64,000 nucleotides of DNA from Chloroflexota bacterium (lineage in GTDB: Bacteria > Chloroflexota > Anaerolineae > Anaerolineales > Villigracilaceae), in NCBI GenBank assembly GCA_021414245.1, contig JAIOOU010000003.1, positions 496,001 to 560,000 on the forward strand, given 5' to 3'. Positions within the stretch are counted from its first letter, which is position 1. Each line of letters starts with the position of its first letter. Below the pieces are notes generated by a model, which had not been told where the DNA came from, did not search any database, and saw nothing but the letters and a program-made list of their open reading frames with translations. The position numbers were made by a program, and so were the translations under genes. Positions 25,073 through 35,900 of the stretch are shown here, one piece after another.

Positions 25073-26623
25073 TCAGCGCGGAAGGGAGAAACAGATCCTC
25101 GCGCCGGAATCAGGTTTCGGGTCCGCCCAGATGCGGCCGCCGTGGGCTTCCACGATGGCACGCGCGAGATAGAGTCCCAATCCCGCGCCTTTGGTCTGCT
25201 TGACGGCATTGGTCGAACGATAGAAGCGGTCGAAAATGTGCGGCAGATCCCTGGCTTCGATGCCGGAGCCTTCATCACTGACGCAGATCACGACCTGCTC
25301 AGGGCGGATCGAACCGCTGATCCTGATCTCGCCTTTGGGCGCATATTTCAAGGCATTCGATACAAGGTTGGAGATCACCTGCTCGATGCGGGTTTCATCG
25401 CCGATGATGACGGGGAAGTTTTCCGGAAAATCGGTCACGAGATGATGTTTGGGGGATTGGGGCGCAAAGCGCTCGGTCACACGTAACGCCAGGCCGGGGA
25501 TGGCGACATCGGCTTGATTCAAGCTCAGGCCGCCGGCCTGCAGGCGTGAGGCGTCGAGCAGATCATCGATCATTCTGGATAAACGGTCCGCTTCATCCTC
25601 GATCACGGCCAGGGAATCGCTGATGGTGGCCTTGTCCCATTTGGCATCATCGCGGCGCAGTGTGGAGGCGTAGCCTTTGATGAGCGCAACCGGGGTGCGT
25701 AATTCGTGGCTGACAATGGAGATGAAAGTCGACTTGATCTCGTCCGCGGTCCTGAAATGCGTGATGTCACGCACGCTGACGATGATATTGCGTAACTTGT
25801 TTTCGTCCGAAAGCAAAGGCGCATAGGTAATGCCAACTGGAAGATGCGGGGGAAGGGGTCTTTCGATATCGCCTTCCACATACAGGGTGGCATTTGGCGT
25901 TAAGGGCCAGCCGTCGGCAAGGGATTCTTCGAGCGTTTTACCCTGCGGTTCCTTTTTCCAGTGAATGATCTCGCTGTGATTTTTCCCGACAATATTGTCG
26001 CGTGTCAGTCCGTACAGTTTCTCAAAGGCGGCGTTGCATCTCTCCACGACCTGATTGGTGTCCAGGATCAGGATTCCATCCGCTGCAGAATCAAGCAGGG
26101 CATCAAGGCGCTGCTTTTCATAGGACACCTGTCCGTACAGCTGGGCATTGAATACGGCGATGGCGGCCTGGTCCGCAAAAGATTGCAGGAGAGTGCGGTC
26201 GTTTGGGGTAAAGAGGTCGGCGTAATTGCGAAAGATGAAAATGACGCCGATCACCTGCCCATGGGCGGCCAGGGGCAGACCGGTCCCATTGAGCAGGCCT
26301 GTACTGGCGGTATAGGTCAATTCCTTTAACATGCGATTGAGTTCCCGCACATCCAGTTCGCGCACGACCTCTTCGGCCAGGAGGGGAGTCAGGTAACTCA
26401 GGAAGGCTGGCGCAATATTATGGGCAGCGGAGACACTCCAGCCCTCGGGTTTTTTAAGGGCTATTAAGCCAGCCTGTCCGGCCAGCATCTCGATCGAAAC
26501 ACGCAAAATACGTGCCAGTAATTTCTCGAGATCCAATTCCTGGGTGAGCATGCGCGAGATTTCGAGCAAATAATCCCGCTGTCGGACACGAAAATCTGGG
26601 AGCATGGAAGGGATAAGGGACAT
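25073..26623 (-). CDS. Soluble hybrid-input histidine kinase (GAF-PAS-HisKA-HATPase)
   Basis: This 516-residue kinase has a GAF domain (about 25-180), a PAS domain (about 190-310: LDALLDSAADGILILD), a HisKA domain with intact H-box SHELRTPVALIKGY (about 325-390) and HATPase_c (about 425-516) with LVSNALKYAPKG, DEGSGI and GAGLGLYLA. No transmembrane helix is seen, so it senses something cytoplasmic. I chose the Met at 26623 (MSLIPSML), where the GAF follows; the frame extends to 26824 through AT-rich non-coding-like sequence. No response regulator is adjacent, so its partner is elsewhere. Confidence 0.87.
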   Translation of the reverse strand: MSLIPSMLPDFRVRQRDYLLEISRMLTQELDLEKLLARILRVSIEMLAGQAGLIALKKPEGWSVSAAHNIAPAFLSYLTPLLAEEVVRELDVRELNRMLKELTYTASTGLLNGTGLPLAAHGQVIGVIFIFRNYADLFTPNDRTLLQSFADQAAIAVFNAQLYGQVSYEKQRLDALLDSAADGILILDTNQVVERCNAAFEKLYGLTRDNIVGKNHSEIIHWKKEPQGKTLEESLADGWPLTPNATLYVEGDIERPLPPHLPVGITYAPLLSDENKLRNIIVSVRDITHFRTADEIKSTFISIVSHELRTPVALIKGYASTLRRDDAKWDKATISDSLAVIEDEADRLSRMIDDLLDASRLQAGGLSLNQADVAIPGLALRVTERFAPQSPKHHLVTDFPENFPVIIGDETRIEQVISNLVSNALKYAPKGEIRISGSIRPEQVVICVSDEGSGIEARDLPHIFDRFYRSTNAVKQTKGAGLGLYLARAIVEAHGGRIWADPKPDSGARICFSLPR

Positions 26624-26730
26624 AAAGTTTAAATATTTTATCACCCGGCCGGGCCGGCGGCGTGTAAGAGTTGTATAAGCGCTTAAAATTGACTTTTTGG
26701 CCGTCCTGTTTGTTTGTGAGGCAAAATTGA

Positions 26731-26759
26731 TTGACGGTAGTATGAAATACCTATAAAAT
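26731..26759 (+). promoter_or_regulatory. Candidate promoter of the giant surface-protein gene
   Basis: TTGACG (26731-26736), 17 bases, then TAAAAT (26754-26759) would start transcription near 26766 and give a leader of about 185 bases. The 26624-26950 region holds no gene; it contains this promoter, a GTCAT-AAAT-ATGAC hairpin (26789-26802), the attenuator below, and an AT-rich stretch. Confidence 0.5.
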
Positions 26760-26837
26760 ACTATGAAATCTACAGTTTTGTTTGTTTTGTCATAAATATG
26801 ACCTATTGCCCGATTTTTATGCATTTTCCCTGGGGCG

Positions 26838-26894
26838 ACTGTTAACCATAAGACAGTAAAGCCGGCCGTGGTTGGCAGGGCTTGCTGTTTTTTT
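26838..26894 (+). promoter_or_regulatory. Attenuator: intrinsic terminator with competing upstream arm
   Basis: A terminator stem is built from ACAG...AAGCC...GCC (26853-26867) pairing with GGC...GGCTT...CTGT (26874-26888), followed by seven Ts, about 56 bases before the start codon. The same ACAG(T) at 26853-26857 can instead pair with ACTGT at 26838-26842. Mutually exclusive hairpins in front of a 9-kb gene suggest attenuation or a riboswitch-like control. The ligand class is not recognised; a plain terminator for an unseen short RNA is also possible. Confidence 0.5.
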
Positions 26895-26950
26895 ATATGA
26901 TTATTGAAAAAATTATTTCTTTTTGTGCACCATGTTCACAGGAGCGAACA

Positions 26951-29900
26951 ATGCGGACGAAAGTTTATGGATCGACGATTGATCTGAAGCCAATCCTGCT
27001 TCGAATTGTTGTAGCCGTGTTGTTGTTCGGGACTGTTTTTGCACAAGAGAAAGTGCCGGGTGTGCAGGCTGCCGGGGAGCAATTGATCCTGACCAAGACC
27101 GTGGAAGGGAATGTTACCGAGGCCCAGGTAGGCGACATGCTTCGTTACCGCATTCGATTTTCGTGCAGCAGCCTTACCACGCCCTGCGGCCCCATGGAAA
27201 TTACGGACGTGCTGCAACCCGGTTTGATCTACATGCCCCCTCCGGCTTCCTCGGTACCGGCAGGCTTTAGCATCGGTTACGCGTCAGCCACCCGCACGAT
27301 CACGATCACCAAGGATGATAATAACCTGTTGGACGGGTCGCAGTATGATGCCGTCATTGCAGTCACCGTGGATTACGACCTGCGTCCCCTGCCAGCCGCC
27401 ATCAACAATACGGTCAATGGGCGAATTAATCCTTCAGGGACCTGGATTCCCGCAACACCAGCCAGCGCGCCGCCAGTCACGATCGATGCGGCCAATCCGC
27501 ACTGGGGGTTGACAAAGACTTTGTCCAGTCCAATCATCAATCCGACTGTTGACACCGATGTTACCTATCAGATCAGGCTCTGTCCGACGACTCCTCCGCC
27601 CGGCGAAGGAAATGTGCCTTTAAGGAACATTACGATTACCGATACCATGCCGGTCGGGGCAACATTTGTTTCCGCCAGTAATGGCGGTACGGAATTGTCC
27701 GGTACTGTGACCTGGCCCGTTGTTGCCGGGCCAATTTATCCCCCGAACTGTCTGACGCGGCTTGTAACCATCCGATATAACAGTCCCATATTTAGTATAG
27801 GAGATAGTGTTACGAACACTGCCAGTGCCGATGGCGTATATACCGATTCAACCGGAGGCACCGTGGGACCTGTGGGGGTTGCCACCAACCCCATTATTCA
27901 TGATATTGACCCGATTTCAGAAATCCCTACTTACAGCAAAAATGACGTGGGAGACCCCGTGGGATTCAGCGGTACGGGGCGCTTTGTGTTAAATCTGAAT
28001 ACCAACGGGACGAATTACCCATCCAATGAATTGATATTGATTGATAACCTGCCTCCTGAATTACAGGTAACCGGCGTGACCACCGGCCAGTGGTCCTCGG
28101 CCTTTAACCATGTTCGGGCGTATGTCGAATATTCCACCAATAACGGCAGCAGTTATACCGCGTTCCCCGGGCAGCCGATCAGTTACAACACCAATGCCGC
28201 TTATGCAGCGCCTTCCACCAAAATCACCAATGTGAGATGGCGTTTTGAATATGACCCCGATGGTTTGGCGCCTTTCACTTACACACAGGCCGGCCTGCCA
28301 TATACCTGGTCCTTCACGACCGGTCCCGAGGTTCGCATTACCCCGCGTGCTGTTGCCACCACGGCAGATTTGCCCTCCGGAGCACCTCTCCCGGCTGCTG
28401 TCCCCGGCTCCACTTATAATAACTGTCTGCAGGTCAGCCGCAGGGACAGCAGCGGGACTTCCATCACCGATGCGTGTGATATTGAGCCGATGACTGTGCA
28501 GGGCAGTTTTGTCAGTTTGCGTACATCGAAAAATGAAACACCGGGCGCCAGTTGGGATGATTTGGATGATCCGTTGATTAATACGTTCACGGCGGATGGA
28601 ACGATTTTGCCCGGTGATACTTTAAGATATAGAATTACCGTTGAAGTTACCGAGCGTTCCTCGGCACCCTTGATTGACCCAACTATTCTGGACACCCTCC
28701 CATCAACGACGGATTTTATATTTGTGCGGAACGGGACTGCCCAGTTGGATGGAGTGGATCTTGCCACGCAGCCTGTTTTTTCACAGCCAGCGGCGGATAA
28801 ACTGCAATGGGATTTTCCCGGCCTTACAATCAATCCTTTACCTTTGGGCAGCCATTTCCTAACAGTTGAGTTCTTTGCCCGTATCCCGCGCGGTCAGGCG
28901 CCGGGCACATATACAAACAACCTCTATACGGTCACTGATTCGGTCGATGCCCTGTGCGAGAACGGGACCCAGGTGGAGGATTCCGTCAACGGCGATGTGG
29001 ATGGCGACAATGACCTGACCGATCCCGCCTGCCAATTCCCCGATACTTATGTGGTCGAACGTTCAGCTGCACTGCGAGGTGAAAAATGGATTCGCAGCAC
29101 CGATACGGACAACATCCTGGTGGTCGAATCGAACACCTTCCTGCCAAGCGGCTCCTGTCCGAATGGCGGTTCGACCGGTTTGGCCGGGGGCGGGAGCAAT
29201 CCCTTCACGCGTTTTCCTTGTATTTCCCAGGCGTTTCCCGAGGGGGCGCTCAGTCTGGGCCAGGTTGCACCACCGCCTGCCAGCACCACGCTGGATGATT
29301 TTGAGTACAACCTGCGCATCTTCAATGACGGCAATGTGCCGATGTTGGAATATGTGCTTTATGACATTCTGCCTTTTGTTGGTGATACCGGTTCTGGCGG
29401 CACGCTTTCCTCTTCGGCGCGCCTGTCTGAGTTCCGTCCCACTTTGCGAGGTCCGGTTGATTTTATTAGCGGGCCGGCGGGGTTAAGCAGTTCAGACTTC
29501 ACGATTGAATACAACTTAACTTCCAATCCATGCCGCCCCGAAGTGTTCGATCAGCCGATCGCCACACCGAATGTACCTTCGGCTTGTGATGATACCTGGA
29601 CGACCATCTGGTCCACCGCAGCCCGTTCCTACCGGATCCGTTTGAATTCAGGGTCGCTAATCCAGCCTTCTTCGATATCTTCGGAAGTGCGCTTTGGTGT
29701 TCCGATGTATATTCCCTTGGACGCGCTTCCGGCTGGTTTTGACCCCAATGATGCTCTGTCGCATGAAATTGCATGGAACTCATTTTCTCACGTTGGTTCC
29801 TACGACAAGGATCCAAGTGCTGCGGTGGTGATCCAGGATTTGCTCGCATCGGAACCGCGCAAGGTCGGGATCACAGTTCCCGAGGTGATGAGTGTCGGTA

Positions 29901-32900
29901 ATCGTGTTTGGCGCGACTCGGATAACAGCGGTACGATCAATCCGCCCGATGACTCTACGCCCGGTATCGCGAATGTCGTTGTGAATTTGTACCAGGATTT
30001 CAATAATGACGGCCTACCTGACGGAACTCCAATTGGCACAACTCTCACGGACAGCGGCGGTTATTATCTATTTAGCAATATTCCATTTGATTCAGCGGTC
30101 CTGAATAACAACCGCTATGTGATCGGAGTTCCATCGTCCAATTTTGGCGCCGGGCAACCTCTGGTGAGCCTGCGCTCCAGCACTGGAACTCCGGCCACCA
30201 GCACCTATACCAGTCCGCCGTCCACCAATGGAGATAATAATGATAATGGAATCGATCCGATAACCCCCGGCTTGGAGGTTTTCAGCGCCAGTTTCCTCCT
30301 TCAGCCCGGAACCGAACCTGTGTCGGAGACGGATCTATCGGCCAATGACCGGGATGGCCTGGCTGGACAGCGGCGGGGTGTCAATGGAGAACGCGATAAT
30401 AATAGCGATCTCACACTTGACTTTGGCTTCTTCGGCGGGACGGATATCCCGTTCAGCCTTGGCAATCATCTTTGGTACGATAACGGACAGACAGCACCGG
30501 GTATCTTTAATTATGCCGAACGTAATGATGGCATCCGGCAGAGCACGGAGCCGCCGGTTGCGGGTGTAACGGTGCGTTTGTATCGCGACGGTAATTACAA
30601 TGGCGCCCCGGAAACCAACGAAATGATCCGCACCGATGTCACAGATTCGAATGGTTTTTACCTGTTCGATAATCTCGACCCGGGAAATTATTACGTTGAA
30701 ATCCCTGCCACTGAGTTTGGCCCGGGAATGCCGCTGGCCGGTTGGTACAGCAGTCAACCGACGGGCACGGAGACCACCGGGGTGAATGGTGGTACGACCA
30801 CGGCTGACATAGATAATGATGATAATGGAATCAATACCAACTTCCCCGAGACAAATGGGGTGTTCAGCGGGGTGGTGGTGCTTACCCGTGGCGTCCCCGA
30901 ACCAATAGGTGAAACCTACCTGAGCGGTGAGGCAGATCCGGGCGCCCCTGGCAACCAGGGATATAGTCCAACTGGCTGGGACGGTTCTGGTTCGATTGGC
31001 CGTTTCGGCGAAAGTGATGACACCAGCAATATCACCATTGATTTCGGCTTCATCCCGCCAATGAGCCTGGGCAACCGGGTCTGGATTGATGAAGGTGCCG
31101 GGACGACACCCTTCCGGGCTGGCTACAACAACGGCCTCCAGGATGGGACCGAGGCCGGCATGGCCAATGTGCGTGTCGAACTCTGGCGCGACACTAACGG
31201 GACGCCGGGGCTGCAAGTTACCGGGACGCCTGATACCTTTCTGCGCTTTACCAGCACGGATGCTGCAGGCTATTACCTGTTCGATCGCCTGCAACCTGGC
31301 ACTGATTACTTTGTACATATCGCAGCCTCGAATTTTGCGGCTGGTCAGCCGTTGCGTGGTTACCTGAGCAGCACGGATACAAACCAGGCCAGTCCTCCGG
31401 CAGACGATGCGCAAGATGCAGATGATGACGGTCTCGACAGTGCCACGCCAGCCACAACTGGAATCACCAGCCCGTTGATCGTGATGACGTACAGTACTGA
31501 ACCGCTTACTCCGGGCAATGAAGTTGATATCCCGGCCAACACACCGGCGAACGTAGCGGCTTATGGCGTCAATCTGCGCGGGTTATCGAATCCGGGAGAC
31601 GGCGACAGCAATCTGACAATGGACTTTGGGTTTATCCGCCCGCCGCGCAGCCTCGGCAACCGCCTGTGGATCGACGCAAACAATAACGGGTTGGTGGATG
31701 GCGCCGAAGGTCCGGTGCCTGCGGGTGTGCGTGTCAGCTTATACCTGGATACGAATGCAGATAATCAGCCGGATGACCTGGGAGTTACGGGTGATCGTAC
31801 AGATGATTGGATTGCCTATGACCTCACCGATTCGAATGGTTATTATCTCTTTGATGGCCTGCCAGCAGGCATTTATATCGTCGGTGTGGACCGCTCCAAC
31901 TTTGCCGCTGGCGGTTTGCTGGAAGGCTATAACAGCAGCACAGGCAATGTGGATAACGCTTCCAATAATACTGACGACCGTGATAATGGAATCGATCGTC
32001 TGCTGCGGGCGGACCCGGTCGCCTCGCCGCATGGGATCCTTTCAACCCGCGTCAACCTTACGGCGACGCCTGTTGGAGCTCCAACGACCGAGATCGGAAG
32101 CGGTGACACAAGTACCGCGTCAGGTTTTAATCCGACAGCCGGCGATGGTGCGAATTCCCGCGGACGCTATGGCGAGGCCAATAATAACAGCGACCTGACG
32201 ATCGACTTCGGTTTCTTTGTTCCGATGAGCCTCGGGAACCGTGTTTTTGTGGACGATGGCACTGGCGGCGGAATCTACAACAACGGCATCATGGATGGCA
32301 GCGAAGTCCCGGTGCCGGGCGTGCGTGTCGAGCTTTATCACGATGTGGATGCAAACGGGGTCCCGGATATTGGCGGCCTGCTGGGTTTTGATGTCACCGA
32401 TGCAGGCGGTTATTATCTCTTCGACGATTTGGCTGAAGGTTCGTACGTGGTCCTGATCGTGCCCGGCAACTTCACGGCTAGTTTTGATCCGGATGGTGGT
32501 GGTCCCTTACCGACGGCTGTTGGTGCTTTGCTGGGTTACAACACGAGCGTCCCAACTGGGACAGAGACTGCCGGTGTGGCAGGCAACTCCCATGTCCCCA
32601 ATACGGACGCGGATGATAATGGCGTCAATGCCGGTACCCCTGCCACCACCGGAGTCCTGAGCGGCACGATTGCACTTTTGCATGATACTGAACCGACGGT
32701 GGAAACGGAATTGAGCGGCCAGGTCGATCCTGGTTCACCGGCCAATCTGGCCTTTAGCCCAACCGGTTGGGATGGACCAGTACCCGGTTCGCGCGGACGC
32801 TGGGATGAGATCGATGCCAACAGCAATCTGACAATTGACTTTGGCTTCATTCCAATCTTCTCGCTCGGCAACCGGGTCTGGTTTGACACGGATAACAACG

Positions 32901-35900
32901 GCTCCATCAACGGGGCGGAGGTCGGTATTAACGGCATTGTTGTCAATCTGTATTCAGCCAGTGACCTGGGCACGATCCTGGCAACACAGACAACAGCAGG
33001 CGGTGGTTATTACCTGTTCAACGATTTGGAGGCGGGAGATTACATAATCTCGATCGATGCAAGTAATTTCAGCGGGGTCCTGGCGGGCTATTGGTCCTCT
33101 GGTACAACCCGCTCGCTCGCCGGCACGGTCTCGGAATTGACAGCTGCCCTCTCCAACAACGACATCGACTCCGATGACAATGGCACTCTTCAAACAGGTG
33201 CGCCATTGAGCGGTGCGGTTATTTCCTCGGTCATCACCCTCGGACCGGACGCTGTTTCAGAGCCGTCCGGTGAAACCGACTTGGATGTCAGTCTCCCAGG
33301 AAATCATCAGGGTCAGCCGGATACACACGCAAATATGACCGTGGATTTCGGTTTTTATACGATTCAACTCGGCAATTTGATCTGGGATGACACTAATAAT
33401 AATGGTTTGCTTGATGGCGGTGAATCAGGCATCAATGCTGTGGATGTACAACTCTGGACGGGTGATGGTACGCTGCAACTTGCCTCCACCACGACGGCTG
33501 GCGGAGGGCTTTACGCATTCAACAACCTGCCCGAAGGCAGTTATCTGATTCGCATCCCGGCATCCGAGTTCAACCCGGGAGGCACATTGCGGGATTACGT
33601 TTCCAGCACCGGCTCGCTGGTTACACCTCCCTCCACCTACCAATATGAAGCGGCTCCAAACGCCGAGAGCACCACCACAGATTCAGATGATAATGGCACG
33701 GCGGTGGGATCCAGCCTGGGTCCGGATGGGACCTACAACTCCTCCCTCGGCTTGGGCGGATATGTTCAATCGAGTGTCTTCACGTTGACGCCAGGCGGAG
33801 AGGCAACAGTTACGAATTCCACGGGGCTGACGTCCGAACCGCGGATCGACTTCGGCTTGTATACCAATGTGCAGACCGACCTGACCATCACCAAGGATGA
33901 TGGCGTTAGCTTTTATATTCCCGGCGAGGTCCTTAATTACACCATTGTGGTCAGTAACAATGGTCCGAGCGATGTTACCGGTGCGCAGGTGGCTGATGTC
34001 ATCCCGCCGCAGTTTGCTTCATGGGTTTGGGCCTGTGATGCGGGCAACCCGGTCGGCAGTGATTGTGATGGCACATCCTCTTCGGCGGACTTCCAGGACA
34101 CGATCAATCTGCTGCAAGGGGAGAGGGTCACATACGATGTGACTGCTACAGTATCGACCACACCCTCCGGTGTTTTGGACAACACGGCCACGATATCAGC
34201 GCCACCCGGGACCCTGGAACTTAACCCGGCGGATAATACGGATACCGATAGCGACGATTTCGCATCCCTGCAGATTAGCAAAGATGACGGCTTGGATATT
34301 GTGAGCGCCGGCAACACGATTACCTATCAGATTGTGGTGACCAACAACGGTCTGATAGACCTGACGGCCATTAATGTGACCGACACCCTGCCGGCGGACT
34401 TGACCTTTGTGAGTGCCTCGCCTGTCCCGACCACCCAGGTCGGAAACGCACTTGCCTGGACGGGATTGTCTCTGACTGCCGGCTCCAGCACAACCCTCGC
34501 TGTGACCGCCACGATCGGCGCCTCGCCATCCGCAACCATTACGAATACGGCAAATGCTGTCGACACCAACACGAACGCATCCGATTCCGATGATGATGTT
34601 GACTATACGGCTTCCACGCCTCAAAGCAGCATTACAAAGACCCTGATCGCCACGGATGCAATTCACACTGCGGACCCGGATGTAACGATCGGGGAGATCC
34701 TGACATACGAAGTTGTCCTGTCGATGCCTGTCGGATCCATGACCAATGCAATCGTGGTGGATACCCCTCAAACTGGACTGGCCTTCGTGGATCTGACCTC
34801 CCTGATGGTCTCAAACGTGGATACCGACGGTGCTGCCTTAACGGATACCGGGATTTACAGTTCGCTGATGACGTTTGACACGGGCACGCGCGAATGCTCC
34901 AATTGTGTGGCCGGCAGTACGCCTGGCACCAGCAATCCCCTGGTTGAAAACAACGGCCAAAAGGTCACATTTGATTTTGACACGCTGACCAACACCAGCG
35001 CGACGACCGAAACCATCACCATCCAATATACGGTGGTAATCCTGGATATCGCGTCCAACCAGCATAGTCTTGGCACTACCCTCACGAACGACGTCACCTG
35101 GACCTGGGACGGCGGCAATTCGGTCCGTCCCGCGACTGTGCCTGCAGTAACAGTGGTCGAGCCCGAACTGACGATCGATAAAAATGCCGTGCCCATGATC
35201 GCCCCCCTGGGTGCCACCATCACCTTCACGATCGACCTCTCCCATTCGAGTCTGAGTTCTGCGGATGCCTTCGATGTGGTTGTAACGGATGTTCTTCCGT
35301 CCGGGCTGGAATACGTGCCGGGTACATTTACCTTTACCCGAACAGCAGGCACCTTGCTGCAGCCGCCGACTTTTAATTACAATTCCGCCACCGCAACCTT
35401 GACCTTTGTTTGGGACGAATTCCAACTTGCCCAGGGTGCCCATCTTGAATTCCAGGCTACTTTTATCGGCCCATCGCCGGTTCAAAATACGGCAACAGCG
35501 GAATGGACCTCGCTCGAAATCGACCCGAGCACCACGCAGCGCTCTGCATACAATCCAAACTCCACCGAACGCTGGTATGACCCGCTCTCGACTGGCGGCT
35601 TGGATGATTATGGAGTGACAGACTCGATCAGTGTGCATGTTCCCCGCAAACTACCCAAGACCGGATTCGCACCGGGTATTGTCACGCGGCTCCCAGCCAT
35701 GCCCGCGGACCTGGCTTATTCTCAAACCGACTTGGTACTCGAGATTCCGCGGCTTGGCGTCCAGCTAACCATCGTAGGTGTGCCTTTCGGGAAAGAGAAC
35801 TGGGACCTGACCTGGCTGGGTGAGAACGCCGGCTGGCTCGAAGGTTCTGCCTTCCCGACACATGCAGGCAATTCGGCATTGACCGCACACGCCTATCTGG

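Noticed and set aside
26766-26852. c-di-GMP or other known riboswitch in the giant-gene leader
   Set aside because: The conserved cores I know (for example GACGCAAAGC of GEMM-I) are absent; only the attenuator geometry is supported.
30335-31414. Long reverse-strand open frame of 359 codons inside the giant gene
   Set aside because: It is antisense to the SdrD-like repeats and its composition mirrors them; no family motif or ribosome site was found. The same holds for other antisense frames at 34838-35638 and 34196-34771.
29889-33600. CRISPR or DNA tandem array
   Set aside because: The repeats are protein-level, 500-600 bases long and diverged; there are no short identical direct repeats with spacers.
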